From NCBI GenBank assembly GCA_949752795.1, contig OX457065.1, positions 3,100,001 to 3,164,000 of the forward strand: a stretch of DNA of 64,000 nucleotides, read 5' to 3'. This document shows, one piece after another, positions 21,576-33,400 of this stretch. This DNA is from Hyperoodon ampullatus (lineage: Eukaryota > Chordata > Mammalia > Artiodactyla > Ziphiidae). Each line of letters begins with the position of its first letter. Positions within the stretch are counted from its first letter, which is position 1. Below the pieces are notes generated by a model. It was not told the origin of the DNA. It was given only the letters and a program-made list of their open reading frames with translations, and searched no databases. The translations under genes and the position numbers were made by a program.

Positions 21576-23920
21576 AGGAAGGCAGTTGGGTGGGAAGGGG
21601 CAGGGTTTGGTCCTAAGTCAATGGACAGAATGGCCGCTGTCCCCATCCTGAACTCACATGGGCTTTTTACAGTGCCTCCCACTGACCAGCTCAGGGCCTT
21701 TGCACAGTGGGGAGGTCCTCCCCTCCCCTAGGCCTAGATAATGCCCAGGGCTTACTCAGGTCCTGGATGAGCCCCTGGGTAAATTCCCCCGCTCCCCGCT
21801 GAATTCCTGAAGCCAAGCAAGGCATCTGTGCACAGCTGACATGGGATTAACGCATGTTCAGGGAACAGTGTTCGGTGAATAACGTGTTGCTTCAGTGGGA
21901 AGGCTGAGCCGGGCTAAGGGGACACAGTGTGTGAAGGACCCAGAGAGGCACTGGGCGTGGGCGGGGAGTATGGCAGGGCAGCAGGCAGGGCCCAGCAGGA
22001 CAAAGAACAAAGAAGCAGATGAACGAGAGGACGCTCTTTCCTCCTCTCACATCGTGACGGGACACTGAGGTTTAACGAGTCCAGATAGTTCTCTCCACGG
22101 CCCTTGTTAAAAGCTTCACTAAAGAGCTTCCAACTCCCAAGAAGAGTGCGTGAACGCTCTGAGTTAGGATGCCACCAGCAGAAAGGACACTTCCAATACC
22201 ATGGCCAGGCTGTCCTGACCGATGAGGCCGGAAGCTGGGCACCCCGGGACCAGCGCGTGGAATCACACGGTCAGCCGGCTACCCGCTCCGGTGGGGAGAA
22301 GCCCGAGAGATTTCCTTCTGTAAATGTTCAGTCGTAAAAGATATTTGTGGCAAAACAATCGGTAGTCCTGGATCATGTTGAAGGCAGCGAGCTGGAACCT
22401 TAGAAATGGTCCAACCAAAGCCACTGCCCTCTTTAAACGCGTCTACTGTCCCCTTGGGGAGAATTCTGAACTCTTTCGGACAGATGATTTTCACAAAGGG
22501 GGGATGCACTCAGAATGACAATTACGTATCCAAACAGGCTCCATCAGATCCTGAGCAAGCGTTGTATCTTCAGTGGCGCTGATTTCATCCTCACACACCG
22601 GGCCTCGCTTATCTCCTGGAAACTCTTCCCAGCAGTCATCCCATTGAGCTCCAGGGATGGCGTGGGGATGGGTCCTTGAGAGTGAGATCTGGAATTCTGG
22701 GGGCTCCGTTTGTGACGGAGACCAGTTTGTCTGCTGAGGACCCCTAGCCGGGGAGGAGTGGCCGGCGGGCCTGCCCGCGGACTTGACGCAGCTGCCCCAG
22801 GGCAGGGGAGCAGGTGGAGCCAGGGAAGCCACGCCCCACAGCCCACAGGGGGGTAGAGATTGCGGCTCTCCATCACAAAAACTGCTCAATAACTACAGGT
22901 GTCTCAAGACGATGGTTGTACCTAAAAAATAGAGCTCCCTGGCCCTGGGGGCATGCAAGAATCTGGGTTGGTGGAAAGGGCATGCAGAATTAAATGGGGG
23001 ACTGGGCAGTCTCCAAGGTCCCTTAGACCACCAGGAGAAGCCAGGAGGCTAAGATGTGTCTATTCCTCCCTGTTAAAGCAAATCCAGAAAACTCCTCCTG
23101 GCCGGTCAGTGCCAGTCAATTGCGAGCGGACGGTGTTTTGTAGGTAAAATAGCTCCACGTCGTCACATGAGCTTCTGTCGACGCCTGTCATTTCACAGGA
23201 AGCATCTGGAAAGCCCAGCTCGCTGCTGGTCCTGGGACGGATGTCAGCAAAGCTCAGCAGGGAGCCGCCTGCTCGGGGCTGAGTGTGCACGAGGGTCCCC
23301 AACGGGTCATAGGGGGGAGCAAGTGTCCAGGCCAAAGGGTCAGAGGGGGCAACGAGAGAGGCTTCTTGGAGGAGACCTGGGGGCAGCCACCTCCTGGATG
23401 AGAGCCCAAAACGTGTCTTCACGCCTCCAGAGCCGGGGGAGGGTGCGCAGGCCCCCCAGATGCCTGCAGCAGGAGAACCGCCACCCGTCCCCATTTGCTC
23501 ACGTGTCCAAATCACATTCTGAAAAAAAAAAAAAAAGTTTGACACTTTCTTCTTCCCTCCTTCCCCCGCCGAGACCTCCGAGGACGGTGAGGTCTCAGCC
23601 TCCAGCCTACCCAGGTGGGTGGGGGCCGGGGGCAGATGCAACCACAGCCAGGAGGTGCTGGGGCAGGGCCACACCCAGTGGGTCCGTCTTCCATAAACAG
23701 TTGCTGAATGGAGGAACGAGGTGAGGACAGCAGTGCCAGGTGTGGGGCTCAGTTGCTGAGACAGAACGTCCTGGAGCAGAGGGGTGACGGGATGAACTGG
23801 TGTCCCAGCAAGAGGACCTTAGCCCCTAGCAGTGGGTGCCAAGTAGACTGGGAGGGGCTGAGGACAGCAGAAATCACAGCGACCAGCGGGCGAAGTGCCG
23901 CGTGCACTGAGGTCCTTGTT
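21576..23920. other. Unique stretch, no gene seen
   Basis: Moderately GC-rich, non-repetitive. Open frames overlap in several phases without recognisable domains. A plus-strand segment 23573-23613 ends CTACCCAG before a GTGGGTGGGG donor and follows a long pyrimidine tract, but the acceptor would be the rare GAG. Its peptide (TSEDGEVSASSLPR) is unrecognised. Confidence 0.4.
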
Positions 23921-23924
23921 CTGA

Positions 23925-24160
23925 GGTCTCTGTACCAATTACCTTGTTCTTTCCTCACACGATAACTCTGTGGGGAGGGGGGGACTGCCAGTGTCCCCTC
24001 TGTACAGACGAGCAAAGTGACCTCCCCGAGGTCACAACGCAGGCATGTGGTAGCTCAGGGCCCTGCCTCAGGCAGGACGGTGTGTCCCTGGGGAGGTCCC
24101 TCAGCGTCCCAGGCCTCAGTTTCCCCATCTGTGAACCGGGAGTGATAAATGCCCATCACT
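23925..24160. repeat. Two MIR-like fragments in opposite orientation
   Basis: 23925-24065 reads antisense MIR (CTGTACAGACGAGCAAAGTG, GAGGTCACAACGC). 24070-24160 reads sense MIR (CCTCAGTTTCCCCATCTGTG). Confidence 0.65.
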
Positions 24161-24184
24161 CAGCTGGTTCTCTCTGACCCCAAA

Positions 24185-24520
24185 GACTCTGTATGATTTT
24201 TCCACCGCTCTGCAGGCAAAGACCGCCTGGGAGAAACCCTTGCATGCCTCGTTATTTTCAAGAGGAAGAAAAAATTAAAAACCCAAATGATTTCCTTGAA
24301 AGGCCAGTAGTAACCCAACTCCCTGGCATTTTGAGTTTTCTCCTTTCCCCAAGAAGTCTGGAAGGAATTACAGTGTTGACAAAATCTGGAGAACTTCCAA
24401 TGACCTGAGGATTCCCCGGACATTTCAGCTCCAGATCAGTCACTACTGAAACAAAATCCAATAGTCTCCTCGATGGGCACCTTGTTGGGAATTTTTCACG
24501 TACTCCAGCCACGTTAGGTG
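24185..24520. promoter_or_regulatory. Possible conserved non-coding element
   Basis: A 330-bp AT-rich, repeat-free block (TTTTCCACCGCTCTGCAGGC, ATTACAGTGTTGACAAAATC, ATTTTTCACGTACTCC) lies between GC-rich segments. Base composition alone suggests a constrained element. No coding frame fits. Confidence 0.28.
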
Positions 24521-25880
24521 TGTGAGGAGATGGGCGGACCCCTGGCCTTCGTGCCCCTGCGCCCCCTCCCACTGGCACAGCTGAGCCGCTGACCCTTGCC
24601 CGCCCCCGGGGACCCAGCCGGACAGAGGCAGCCCTTCCTCCCGGCCGGGACCCCGCACGGGGCAGGTGTGGCCTCAGTGCCCTGGGGGCCAGACCCAGAG
24701 CAGCCTCACCCAGCTGGATGGAGGGCCCACCTTGCAAGTCCTCCGCCTCCTGGGCCTTCCGAGGACCGTCCCAGAGCCCTGTGTGGTCAGCGTGGCCCGG
24801 GACTCTCACCCTGGCGGCCTCGGCCCTGCCCAATTCCCAGAAAGTTCTGTCTCCTGTTTCAACAAGAGGGTCTCAGCCTCCCACAAGAATGCACGTGGGC
24901 TGAAAGCCACATCGACACGGTCAGCCTCAAGCTCCTCCCAGGGCTGAGACCCGAGTATCCACCAGCCCTCTCGGTACATCTGCTCAGAGGCCTGACGGAC
25001 GCCTCCACCTCAGCTGGATGAAGTGAACCCACCATGGCCTTCCTGTTAGGGAACCACTGGCTGAAACCGCCCACCTTGGCCAGGCCCACTTGCCTGAGCT
25101 GTCTCACAACAGCAGGTCCGATAAGCACCAGGGTGCTGTCACCGAAAACTAACAGGGAGAATTCGGGAGGGGCCAGAAGGAGGGAGGAGACGCCAGCCCA
25201 TAATATGTCCTGCCAACCTCCCAGAGTCCTTCGCGCTGGAATCCATCTTGGCTTAGCCATGCACACGCCACCAGCAAGGACCCTGAGTCAGAATGATTGG
25301 CTGGAGACAAGCAGGAAGCGAACCCCATCACCATGAACCCGAGACTGCGAGCCACGTGGCGGGGCAGTCCTCCGGGGTTCCCTCACCCTGCTGCTCTCAG
25401 CCCGGGCACCCCTTCCCCATAAAGTCTCTTACTTTGTCAGCACGTGTGTCTCCTGGGACAATTCATTTCCGCGTGTTAACAAGACCCCGCTCTCGGGCCC
25501 TGGAAGGGATCCCCTTCCTACAACGTCCCTGTCTCAGCTGGGCCCGACCGCCTCCCCAGGAGCTCAGGCCCGACACCACGGTCGGCCCGGGCCCCCCTGC
25601 TCTCACGCCCCCATCGCGTCCGTCAGCCGATAACGGGCGGCTCCGCCTTCAGAATCGCCCAGGATCCGCTCCGTCCCCACCCGCACTGTCCTCGCCGGAG
25701 CCAACCACCGCCTCCCCCTTTCTCTCACGGTCGTGGTCCCCTCTGCCCTCCCCCCAGAGCCTGCTCTCCACACGCAGCCGGACGAGCCCACTCGGCCCAC
25801 GTCAGGACGCATCCCTCCTCTCCACACCCTCCGCGGCCGCCCCTGAGGGACAGCCTGTGTGTCCCAGGCCTTAGCGACGG
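24521..25880. other. GC-rich unique stretch, no gene seen
   Basis: Open frames up to 193 codons (25293-25874 plus) are proline/serine-rich low-complexity translations without recognised domains. Confidence 0.45.
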
Positions 25881-25894
25881 GCTGACCTCCTGCG

Positions 25895-26060
25895 ACGTAC
25901 TTCCCCGTGTCCACGTGGCTCCCGTGCCTCCTACAGGTCTGGGCTCACGTGTCACCTTCCCCGCGAGGCCTTCCCTTGCCTCCCCCCTCACCATACTGAT
26001 CCCGGGCTGGTCTCGGTTTATCTGCATGTGACACGTCGCCCCCAACCACCTGTGCGCCCC
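25895..26060 (+). repeat. L2 LINE 3' fragment
   Basis: GGCTCCCGTGCCTCCTACAG, TCACGTGTCACCTTCCCCGC and GAGGCCTTCCCTTGCC follow the L2 3' end seen repeatedly in mammals. Confidence 0.6.
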
Positions 26061-26069
26061 CAGGAGCTG

Positions 26070-26265
26070 GCCACAGTCATTCCTGGCTCTGCCACTGACC
26101 AGTTGTGTGACCTTGGACGAGGTACTTAACCTCTCTGTGCCTCTGTTTCCTCATCTGTAAAATGTGCCTTCACTCCCAGTTGCTGTGGAAACTGAATGAG
26201 TTACTACACAAAACAGTCTGGGATACAGCAGATGGCCAATCAGCTTTCATTAAAATCATCATCAC
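26070..26265 (+). repeat. MIR SINE, plus strand
   Basis: CCTGGCTCTGCCACTGACCA, GTTGTGTGACCTTGGACGAG, TACTTAACCTCTCTGTGCCT and TTTCCTCATCTGTAAAATG match the MIR core closely. Confidence 0.92.
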
Positions 26266-26839
26266 ACGTTATGGGCCAGTGGTCGGGAGACCTGGGCTCT
26301 AGTCCACCTCTGCCCCGACTCTCCGCGTAACCTCAGGCAAAGTCCCTTTCTGTAAATGCCATTTACTTTAGCTGCAAAATGTGGGGACTAGCCAAGAAGT
26401 GGGCTGGGCCCCTGGGTCGCCCACTGCCAGGGCTTCAACCACCCTCCATGGGATGGGCCCTCCCTGATCTCCACGCTCTGACCCCAGCTGCCACCCCGCA
26501 GCGCCACCAGGACATTCTCAGGCGGCTCAAACTCCTGCTGCCAGACCAGACTCCTGGCTCCTCCCTTCCTGTCAAGTCCCCGGGCCCCTCTGCTTCCCCC
26601 TCTGCTTCTCAGTAACCTGTGTCACCGCCCCCTGCTGACCAAGCCAGAAGCATCCCCTGGGTCCTCTCCTTTCCTCTCCCCCCACACCCACCCTTCGCAG
26701 ACTCCTCTCAGCCCACATCTAGGATGCCCAGGTCCCCACAGATCCACACCCACGCTGAGCCAGCACTCCCTCCACCCTGGACCTTGCACGAGACTCTATC
26801 TTCGAGAAGGTTCCTCCCTCACTGTTTGAGGGCTGGCAC

Positions 26840-27050
26840 CCTCTCATCCTTCAGGTCCTGACTCGGAGAAGCCTTCCTGACCCTTGCCTTCCCTTGTCAC
26901 ACCCTGTCCCACACACCCCCTCTCCGAAGCTCTTGTGTGTGTACTTGTTTATTTTCTGCCTTCTGCCTTGAATTTCAGCTCCAGAGGACAAGAGTCCCCT
27001 GTGCTGTGCCTGGCACACCGTAGCGCCTCAGCAAATATCTGGTTATGAAT
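26840..27050 (+). repeat. L2 LINE 3' end
   Basis: GAAGCCTTCCTGACCCTTGC, then TTTCAGCTCCAGAGGACAAG and GTGCCTGGCACACCGTAGCG are the 3' UTR landmarks of L2. Confidence 0.78.
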
Positions 27051-28290
27051 GTACGACGTACGATCACGGCTGAAGTTATGGCTTGATTACCTCCACAGAC
27101 AGGGAGATCATTACCAAAGGGAGATTGTCCATTCCATGGGTGGAGATGTCCAAATACAAAGGCCAGAATGTTACTGTAGGTAAAAGGAGTAAACTGAGGC
27201 TCAGAGAGGAGAGGGAGTCCCTTAAGATCCCAGGACAGCAAGGATGGCATTAGAGCCACGTCCTAACTGTTGGATAGCACTGCTGATGCCCCAGGAGGTC
27301 CATTCTCCCAGAAGCAGGTGTCTTCAGGGGCCTAGTGGGACCCTGGCCTGGATGCTAACTGTCTGGCCCACTTGTCCAGGCATACTCCCAGGGCAGAACC
27401 GCTGCAGGGCACGTGCCCCCAGATGGACCCGGCCCCACTAGAAGTGCCCTTCAGAGGAAATACTGGGCAGTGGGCTTTGCCATCATAATTCACTCTGGCT
27501 TGGAGACTGCTCTACATGAGTCTGACACAGTCACCAGGATTTAAAACAGGTGATCACAGGTCCTTTCAACGCTAAGGCAGAAGGTTTATTCCTGTCCTCC
27601 TCGTCCCGAATGGCACAGGGGGAATAATCACAGCCTCTCTGGATGTTCCACAGCTGCATCAACAGGCGGGCAGCCTCAAGGGGGCTGCAGGCAGCCAGAC
27701 CCCAAGCACCAGGCAGCCACCCAGGGCCCATCTCAGGCCTGGAGAGTGAGGCCCCAGGCAAACTATTTCTGGGAGGAAGTTCACCCCACTGTGCAATTTC
27801 CGCTCATGAGAAAGTTTTGAGAATATGAGTGTCCTTTCATAAGAATATTACAATTTGGTCCTTAAATGTGACTTCAAGCAGGAGCTGCTTTCTTAAATGG
27901 GAGTCATTACATCAGGGGGTCAAGTTCACACTCCCTCTCTTGCCCCTCCCTCCCTTCATTCTGGAGGAAAGGAAGCTCCCTTTCACGGGGACTGACTCTG
28001 CACCAGAGCCCTGGCCAGGAGCTTTCAGACATGCAGTGACCCTGACAGGTATGGCAGTGAAGACCTGGGGCTCAGAGAGGCCTCAGGCCCCAGGGCAGGC
28101 CATGAGCTGGCTCAACTTCCACACCAAGTGTTCACGTAAATCAAGCTATAGAAGTCAGTCCCACAGCTCCGCTTTAACACATCTCTGCACTCTTAGAGCC
28201 GAGCACAGCATATGGCACATAGTAGGTGCTCGTAAGTAGAGTGGGCATGTAAGAGAGAAGCCACTGGTGTGGCAGAAGTGAGCCAAGACA
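27051..28290. other. Unique stretch with a MIR remnant
   Basis: About 27185-27250 has antisense MIR wording (AAACTGAGGCTCAGAGAGGA). The rest is unassigned and no gene is seen. Confidence 0.45.
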
Positions 28291-28297
28291 TGGAGAG

Positions 28298-28350
28298 ATA
28301 CACACACACACACACACACGCGCGCGCACAGACATGCACACACAGACACC
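28298..28350 (+). repeat. (CA)n/(CG)n microsatellite
   Basis: CA dinucleotides with a short CGCGCGCG centre (alternating purine-pyrimidine, Z-DNA-prone). Confidence 0.9.
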
Positions 28351-28749
28351 AGGTGCTGATGAATTTGTTTGACGCCTGGATTAGCCTTACCTGAAGCCAG
28401 ACCTTTCCCTGGAATTCTCAGTCCCATGAACTAATACATGAATCCCCTCCCCTCCCCCCAACTTTTTTTTTTTTAACATCTGTTTAAATTGACCTTCCTG
28501 TCTCTTGCAAGAGTTCACATGTAGTTCAAATGCACAGGCGTGCCTGTGCGTCCCCTTCCGGACTCTGGCTATGGCCGAGCGTGGACGATCCACCTTCCCT
28601 TCATCCTCCTACATCGTGTTCCCTCTCCCTGAACCTTCTGGCTTCTCACTGCCCCATCCCCCCAGCCCCCAGGATTCCTCTCCTTGTTTCTAGGGCTGTG
28701 GTCAGCTGTTCCCAGAGCAGGGCCTTGGATACGCTGAGCCCAGTCCTTA

Positions 28750-29045
28750 CTCAGGGCCTTTGCACCTGCCACTCCCTTTGCCAGACCTCCACGAGTCCTG
28801 CTCCCTCCTTCACTCCAGATTTGATCAAACATCACCTCCTGGAGAAATCAGCTCCGGCCACGCTGCCCTAGAGGGCCTCTCAGTGTCCACAACTCTGACG
28901 GCTTCCCCTGCTCATCTTCCTTCGCCGCACTTAGCTCAGCCTGAAATCACATCCTATTCATTTGTGGATTATCTGCCACCCCTGGAACATCAGCACCATG
29001 AGGGTGTCCCCACTGAGCCCTGCACTGTGCCTGCTCCAGATGGAA
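28750..29045 (+). repeat. L2 LINE 3' end
   Basis: TCAGGGCCTTTGCACCTGCC, CAAACATCACCTCCTGGAGA and GGAACATCAGCACCATGAGG follow the L2 3' consensus over almost 300 bp. Confidence 0.8.
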
Positions 29046-30465
29046 ACGCTATAAAAGTGCCGACGCCTGAGTTTGAAAGAGATCTTCTCTTAGACCATGA
29101 ATTGTGACAGAAATTTGTATAAATACGGTCACTATCAGAAATGAAAAGTCTGGCCAAAAGGGTGTTTACAACTGCTTAAAATACCCCACACCTGGGAAGA
29201 AGTCACGGCGGGGGTGGGAAAATCTGGGAAATTGGGCTCTTCTGCGTTTAAAAGACTTGCCTACTTCACAGTTCAAAAAAAAGAATCAATAGCTTGGGTT
29301 GGAGGCTCCTGGAACCCTGCGAGGACCCGCCATCAGCCCGGCTGAGACGTCTCAGGCATTCTCACATGCAGAGCGAGCATCTGGAGGATGAGCTGCCCGT
29401 TCTCTGAGACCCGAGGACGAGGCCGAGCTGCTAGAGGAAGCGCCACGGCTGAGCCCAGCAGGGAGGTGCGGCCCCAACACGCTGCCACGGCGGTGTGATC
29501 CTCCCCCCGCATCAGTGGTTGGTCAGAACGCAGCAGCCCGCCCCACCCAGGAGCCCAGCTAGGCCCCTCTGTGTGGCCGAGGGGCTCCGGGCGGGGCTGA
29601 GTCCATCCAGCCCGGCCTCCCCAGGGCACACGGGCTCCGCGGCAGCTGCATCCCAGGGACAGAGAAACAGGAAGACCACAGCGCTGCCATTCTTCCCTTC
29701 CAGACGGCGCAAACACTCATCAGTTCCTTTATTGCATTTCTCCTTCTTTATATTAAATCTCAGCATCTTGGACACTGAGCTTGGAGGGGTCCTGAGGTCA
29801 GCTGGCCCAGTCCTGCCCTGGATGCTTCCACATCCTTGTGGACTCACCAACTTCACAAAAGCAATAAATATTTCTGAGAAAAAAAAAACCCTAACAACGT
29901 GCTTCCGGGCAATAACTTTTCAGCTGCCGGTCACTTTCATACCTGCTCCACACAGGGGTGGCGACCCCGCCGATGGGCCGTCGACCCTGGAGCAGGGGCT
30001 CTGCAGCCGCGTGACCCGGGGCCACCCGAGCCTGCAGGGCGGGGCCGGGGCCGGGGCCCCAGGGGTGAAGGCAGGAGAGCAAAGTGCAGCCCGCTGGGCC
30101 AGGCAGCAGGGACAAACTCCCCACCCTCCAGCCCCAAATGCCCCTTTGGAAGCGGGGGGAGCTGCAGAAATCTCCACGCCCGTGATGGAGGCCAGGAGTC
30201 CTTTCATCAGCCTCCTGCGACAGCCTGCAGGCAGCTGGTCCCCTGACGTGGCTGCCAGGGTCCTCTCTCGATCGCAAATGCACGCTCGTCCCCGTCCTCC
30301 CCACCCTCTGTCACCTTCTCACGGGGCTCAGCCCTAGGAACTGCATTTGCCGTAAGAGAGAGGCTGCGTCCAGCAGCAGCTGTGTGGTGCCAGCGATGCC
30401 CGGGAACGGGTCTGTTTGCTGCTTCGTAACAAGCAACTTCAGTGACTACGGATGGCTGCACCAAG
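29046..30465. other. GC-rich unique stretch, no gene established
   Basis: Open frames run both ways without domains. The segment 29943-29986 on the minus strand is a splice-bounded candidate (see findings). Confidence 0.4.
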
Positions 30466-30469
30466 TCCC

Positions 30470-30770
30470 CGTAACGGGGCCGGACAGGCTCTAACTTCCC
30501 TTCAAAGGATTAAAACAAAACAACGCAAAACAAAACTGTGCTCAGGCAGGAGACCAACTGTCTGCAATAACCATCCATTTCGAACTGGCATGAAAGAGGC
30601 CCTTCAGGCAAACACGAGCCCCATAAACAAACTGCCAGCCACCCCAAAGCCCGACTCCATAATGATAATTATTGTAACCATTATTATAATAGTAACTTGT
30701 ATTTTAATAGTCCTTTGCACTATAAACAAAAATCATTGCAGACATTTAGAGAGAACTGGCTGCACACAGG
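30470..30770. promoter_or_regulatory. Possible conserved non-coding element, AT-rich
   Basis: A non-repetitive block contains GATAATTATTGTAACC, ATTATTATAATAGTAAC and ATAAACAAA (forkhead-like) beside CTTCAAAGGATTAAAAC (TCF-like). It contrasts sharply with the GC-rich sequence on both sides. Homeodomain, SOX and forkhead sites are readable but unproven. Confidence 0.32.
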
Positions 30771-31202
30771 CAGACAGCAAAGTCCTCGGAGGAAGCTCAC
30801 CCATCTTCGGAGGACAAGTGAAGCCACAGCTTGAAAACTGGGTAGTGGACCCAAATAGGAAGCAGAAAGTTAAAGCCCAGCCCAGCCCGGGAGGTCAGAG
30901 GGGTCTGCCTGGAGGAAGCAGCCTCTCTTTGGAGCCTGGACAGGATAAGCAGACTGTTTCTAGGTAGAGAGGCAGGAAGGGTTCCCGGGAGGAGGGAACA
31001 GCATGAGGAAAGGCAGGAGCAGAGTGCTGTGTCGGGGGAACTCCAGGTACTCAGCACGGCTGGAGTCCAGGGGTCCAGGGGGATGGGAAGGAACACACCG
31101 GCGAGGTGGGTACGGAGCAGGCAGCGCAGTCTGTGCAGAAGAGTTCGGATTTTACCACGAGGCAACGGGACGCACAGACAGATTTTACTTATTGTGCTCT
31201 GT

Positions 31203-31204
<2 letters not shown>

Positions 31205-31243
<39 letters not shown>
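31205..31243 (+). repeat. (TG)n microsatellite
   Basis: Uninterrupted TG run of about 39 bp. Confidence 0.95.
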
Positions 31244-31245
<2 letters not shown>

Positions 31246-31419
31246 CCAGCTGAGGAGGACGTGTGCTGCTGTTCAGCCTCAAAAAATATTCAGACATTAC
31301 AGCCTCCATCGCTCGTCTGCTACCCCCTGGAGCCTGATGTCCAAGTACTGCAACTGGCTTTTCATCTCTTCATTCTTAGATTAGGAAGAAATCCCTAGAA
31401 ATGGAGGCACCCTGGGCTG

Positions 31420-31740
31420 TGTCTTGGCTTGTGATGATTTCAGATCCACTTGTGAGGTGTGGGCAGCGCTGGCTCCTCCTCAGGCCTCCCTCCTCGGCGT
31501 GTGGGCGGCCGCCTTCTCCCTGTGTCCTCACGTGGTTGTCCCTCGGGGCTCTCAGTGTCTTCATGTCCCCTTTTTATGAGGACACCAGTTCGGCTGGAGC
31601 AGGGCCCAGCCACATGACTCCATTCTAACTCAGTCACCTCTTTAAAGGCTTCATCTCCAAATACTGTCCCATTCTGAGGTCCTGGGGGGTTAGGACTTCA
31701 ACATATGGATTTGAGGGACACCGTCCAGCCCATACGCAGT
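31420..31740. repeat. Old interspersed repeat, family not named
   Basis: CTGTGTCCTCACGTGGTTGT, TTTATGAGGACACCAG, CTCCAAATACTGTCCCATTC and GTTAGGACTTCAACATATGG form a pattern common across mammalian genomes. The start of a related copy (TAGTGGCTTAAAGCAG) appears near 62530. Confidence 0.6.
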
Positions 31741-32265
31741 TGGATCAGTCACTGGGAGGCCCCAGCAGGGGACGGGAGGGAGGGCGGGGTATCGATTCCC
31801 AGCTCCCCTACTGCTGGGCTGCAGGTTCGTCAATAACTGTGTTTCTCCACTTACAGCCGTAGCGTGAGAAGCCCCCCCAAAGCCTCTGCTCTCACTGGGT
31901 CCTGGAGATGCGGCCCCTCCCAGGCCCCCTCAGCCACTGGGTGGCCAGGCCCCGGGTGCTGCCTATCCCTGGTCAGCTCTGCAGTGCCGCCCACACCTCT
32001 GTGATTCGCCCCTTTGTGAGCCTCCCCTCACTCCCCTTGAACGGGCCTGCTGTCTCCCGCCAGGATGCTGAGTGATAATCGCCACCCCACTGGCCATCTG
32101 CTGCTCTAGGCTCACTTCTACACGAATTTACGGTCGTCTGAAGCCTGTGATCCCAGAGGAGCAGTGCCCTCCTGAAACTCCAGGGTACAACCCCGGGGTG
32201 GACGGTCTGTTCCAGAGCCTGAGAGGTGGGAGTCTATGTTCCCCACAGCCCCAGGTGCCCTGACC
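31741..32265. other. Unique sequence, no gene seen
   Basis: GC-rich and non-repetitive, with no coding signal. Confidence 0.45.
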
Positions 32266-32269
32266 AGTG

Positions 32270-33400
32270 GAAACACAGTTGAAATCATGACAGCGAGCGA
32301 TTTCTAAGGTCAGACATCCACAGGCAATCAAGGTGAACCCTGACCTGAACCTCACACCTCATACAGGAATGAACCCTGCACGGATCGTGGGCTCACCTGA
32401 AAAATGGAAACCCAAAAACCATTTAGGAGAAAACCAAGGCCTAGAATTGGCAAGTCTTACGCTTGACACTAAAAGCACGACCCACAAAAGGAAAAGTCAG
32501 TAAGTTGGACCTCAGTGAGTTTATCATTTTTGCTTCATGAAAGACGCTACAAAGAGGATGAAAAGACAGGCTTTTTACGGGGACGAGTATTTGCAAGCCA
32601 CACACACACGACAAAGGAATGGTGGATATATTTATCCAGAAGATAGAAAGAGTGTGCACAGCTCAACAGAACAAAACCAACCAGCTTAACCTGAAAATGG
32701 GCAAAAGACATGGATGGACACTTCACCTAACCATATAGACAGGTGGCAAATAAGTACACAAAAACGTCCAGCATCACTAGCCGTTAAGGAAACACAAGGG
32801 AAAACACGGGGAGATGTCACCACACACCTATGGTAAAGACGAAAATCAAAAGTCGCATAATGCCAAATGCTGGGGGGAATTCGATGGGAATGCAGGACAG
32901 TGCAGCCATTCCAGAAAAAGAATTTGGCGGTTTCTTATAAAAATAAACATGCAACGAATACACAAACCAGCAATCACGCTCTTTGGGCGTTTATCCCAGA
33001 GAAACGAAAACCTATGTTCGCACAAAAACCTGTACAGAAACATGTATAGCAGTTTTAGTGTAACAGCCCCAAACTAGAAACTCAGATGCCCTTCCGTGGC
33101 ATCCACAGCGCAGAACACCACCCAAAAGGGGGTGATCTAGAGCCACCAGGAGGGATCCCAAGGCCATTATCTAGAGTGAAGAAAGCCAATCCCAAGAGGT
33201 TCCATACTGTATGATTCCATTTATATAACATCCTTGAAATGACAGAATTCTAGAGACGGAGACAGATGAGCGGTTGCCAGGGGTGATGGAGGTGGAAGGA
33301 GGTGAGTGTGGTTGTGAAAGGGCAACATGAGGGATCCCTGTGCTGGTGTAACTCTCCTGTATCCTGACCGTGGGACTGGATGTGCTACAGTGGCCCATCT
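32270..33400 (+). repeat. Old LINE-1 ORF2 3' part and 3' UTR (L1M-like)
   Basis: The text follows L1 ORF2 C-terminus in order: AAAAATGGAAACCCAAAAAC, AAATGGGCAAAAGACATGGA, ACACTTCACCTAACCATATA, TTATCCCAGAGAAACGAAAA, then 3' UTR GGTTGCCAGGGGTGATGG. Frames are broken throughout. There is no obvious A tail. Confidence 0.85.

Noticed and set aside
28392..28440. Very strong minus-strand donor CTTCAG|GTAAGG
   Set aside because: No acceptor with a pyrimidine tract lies upstream; the region there is purine-rich.
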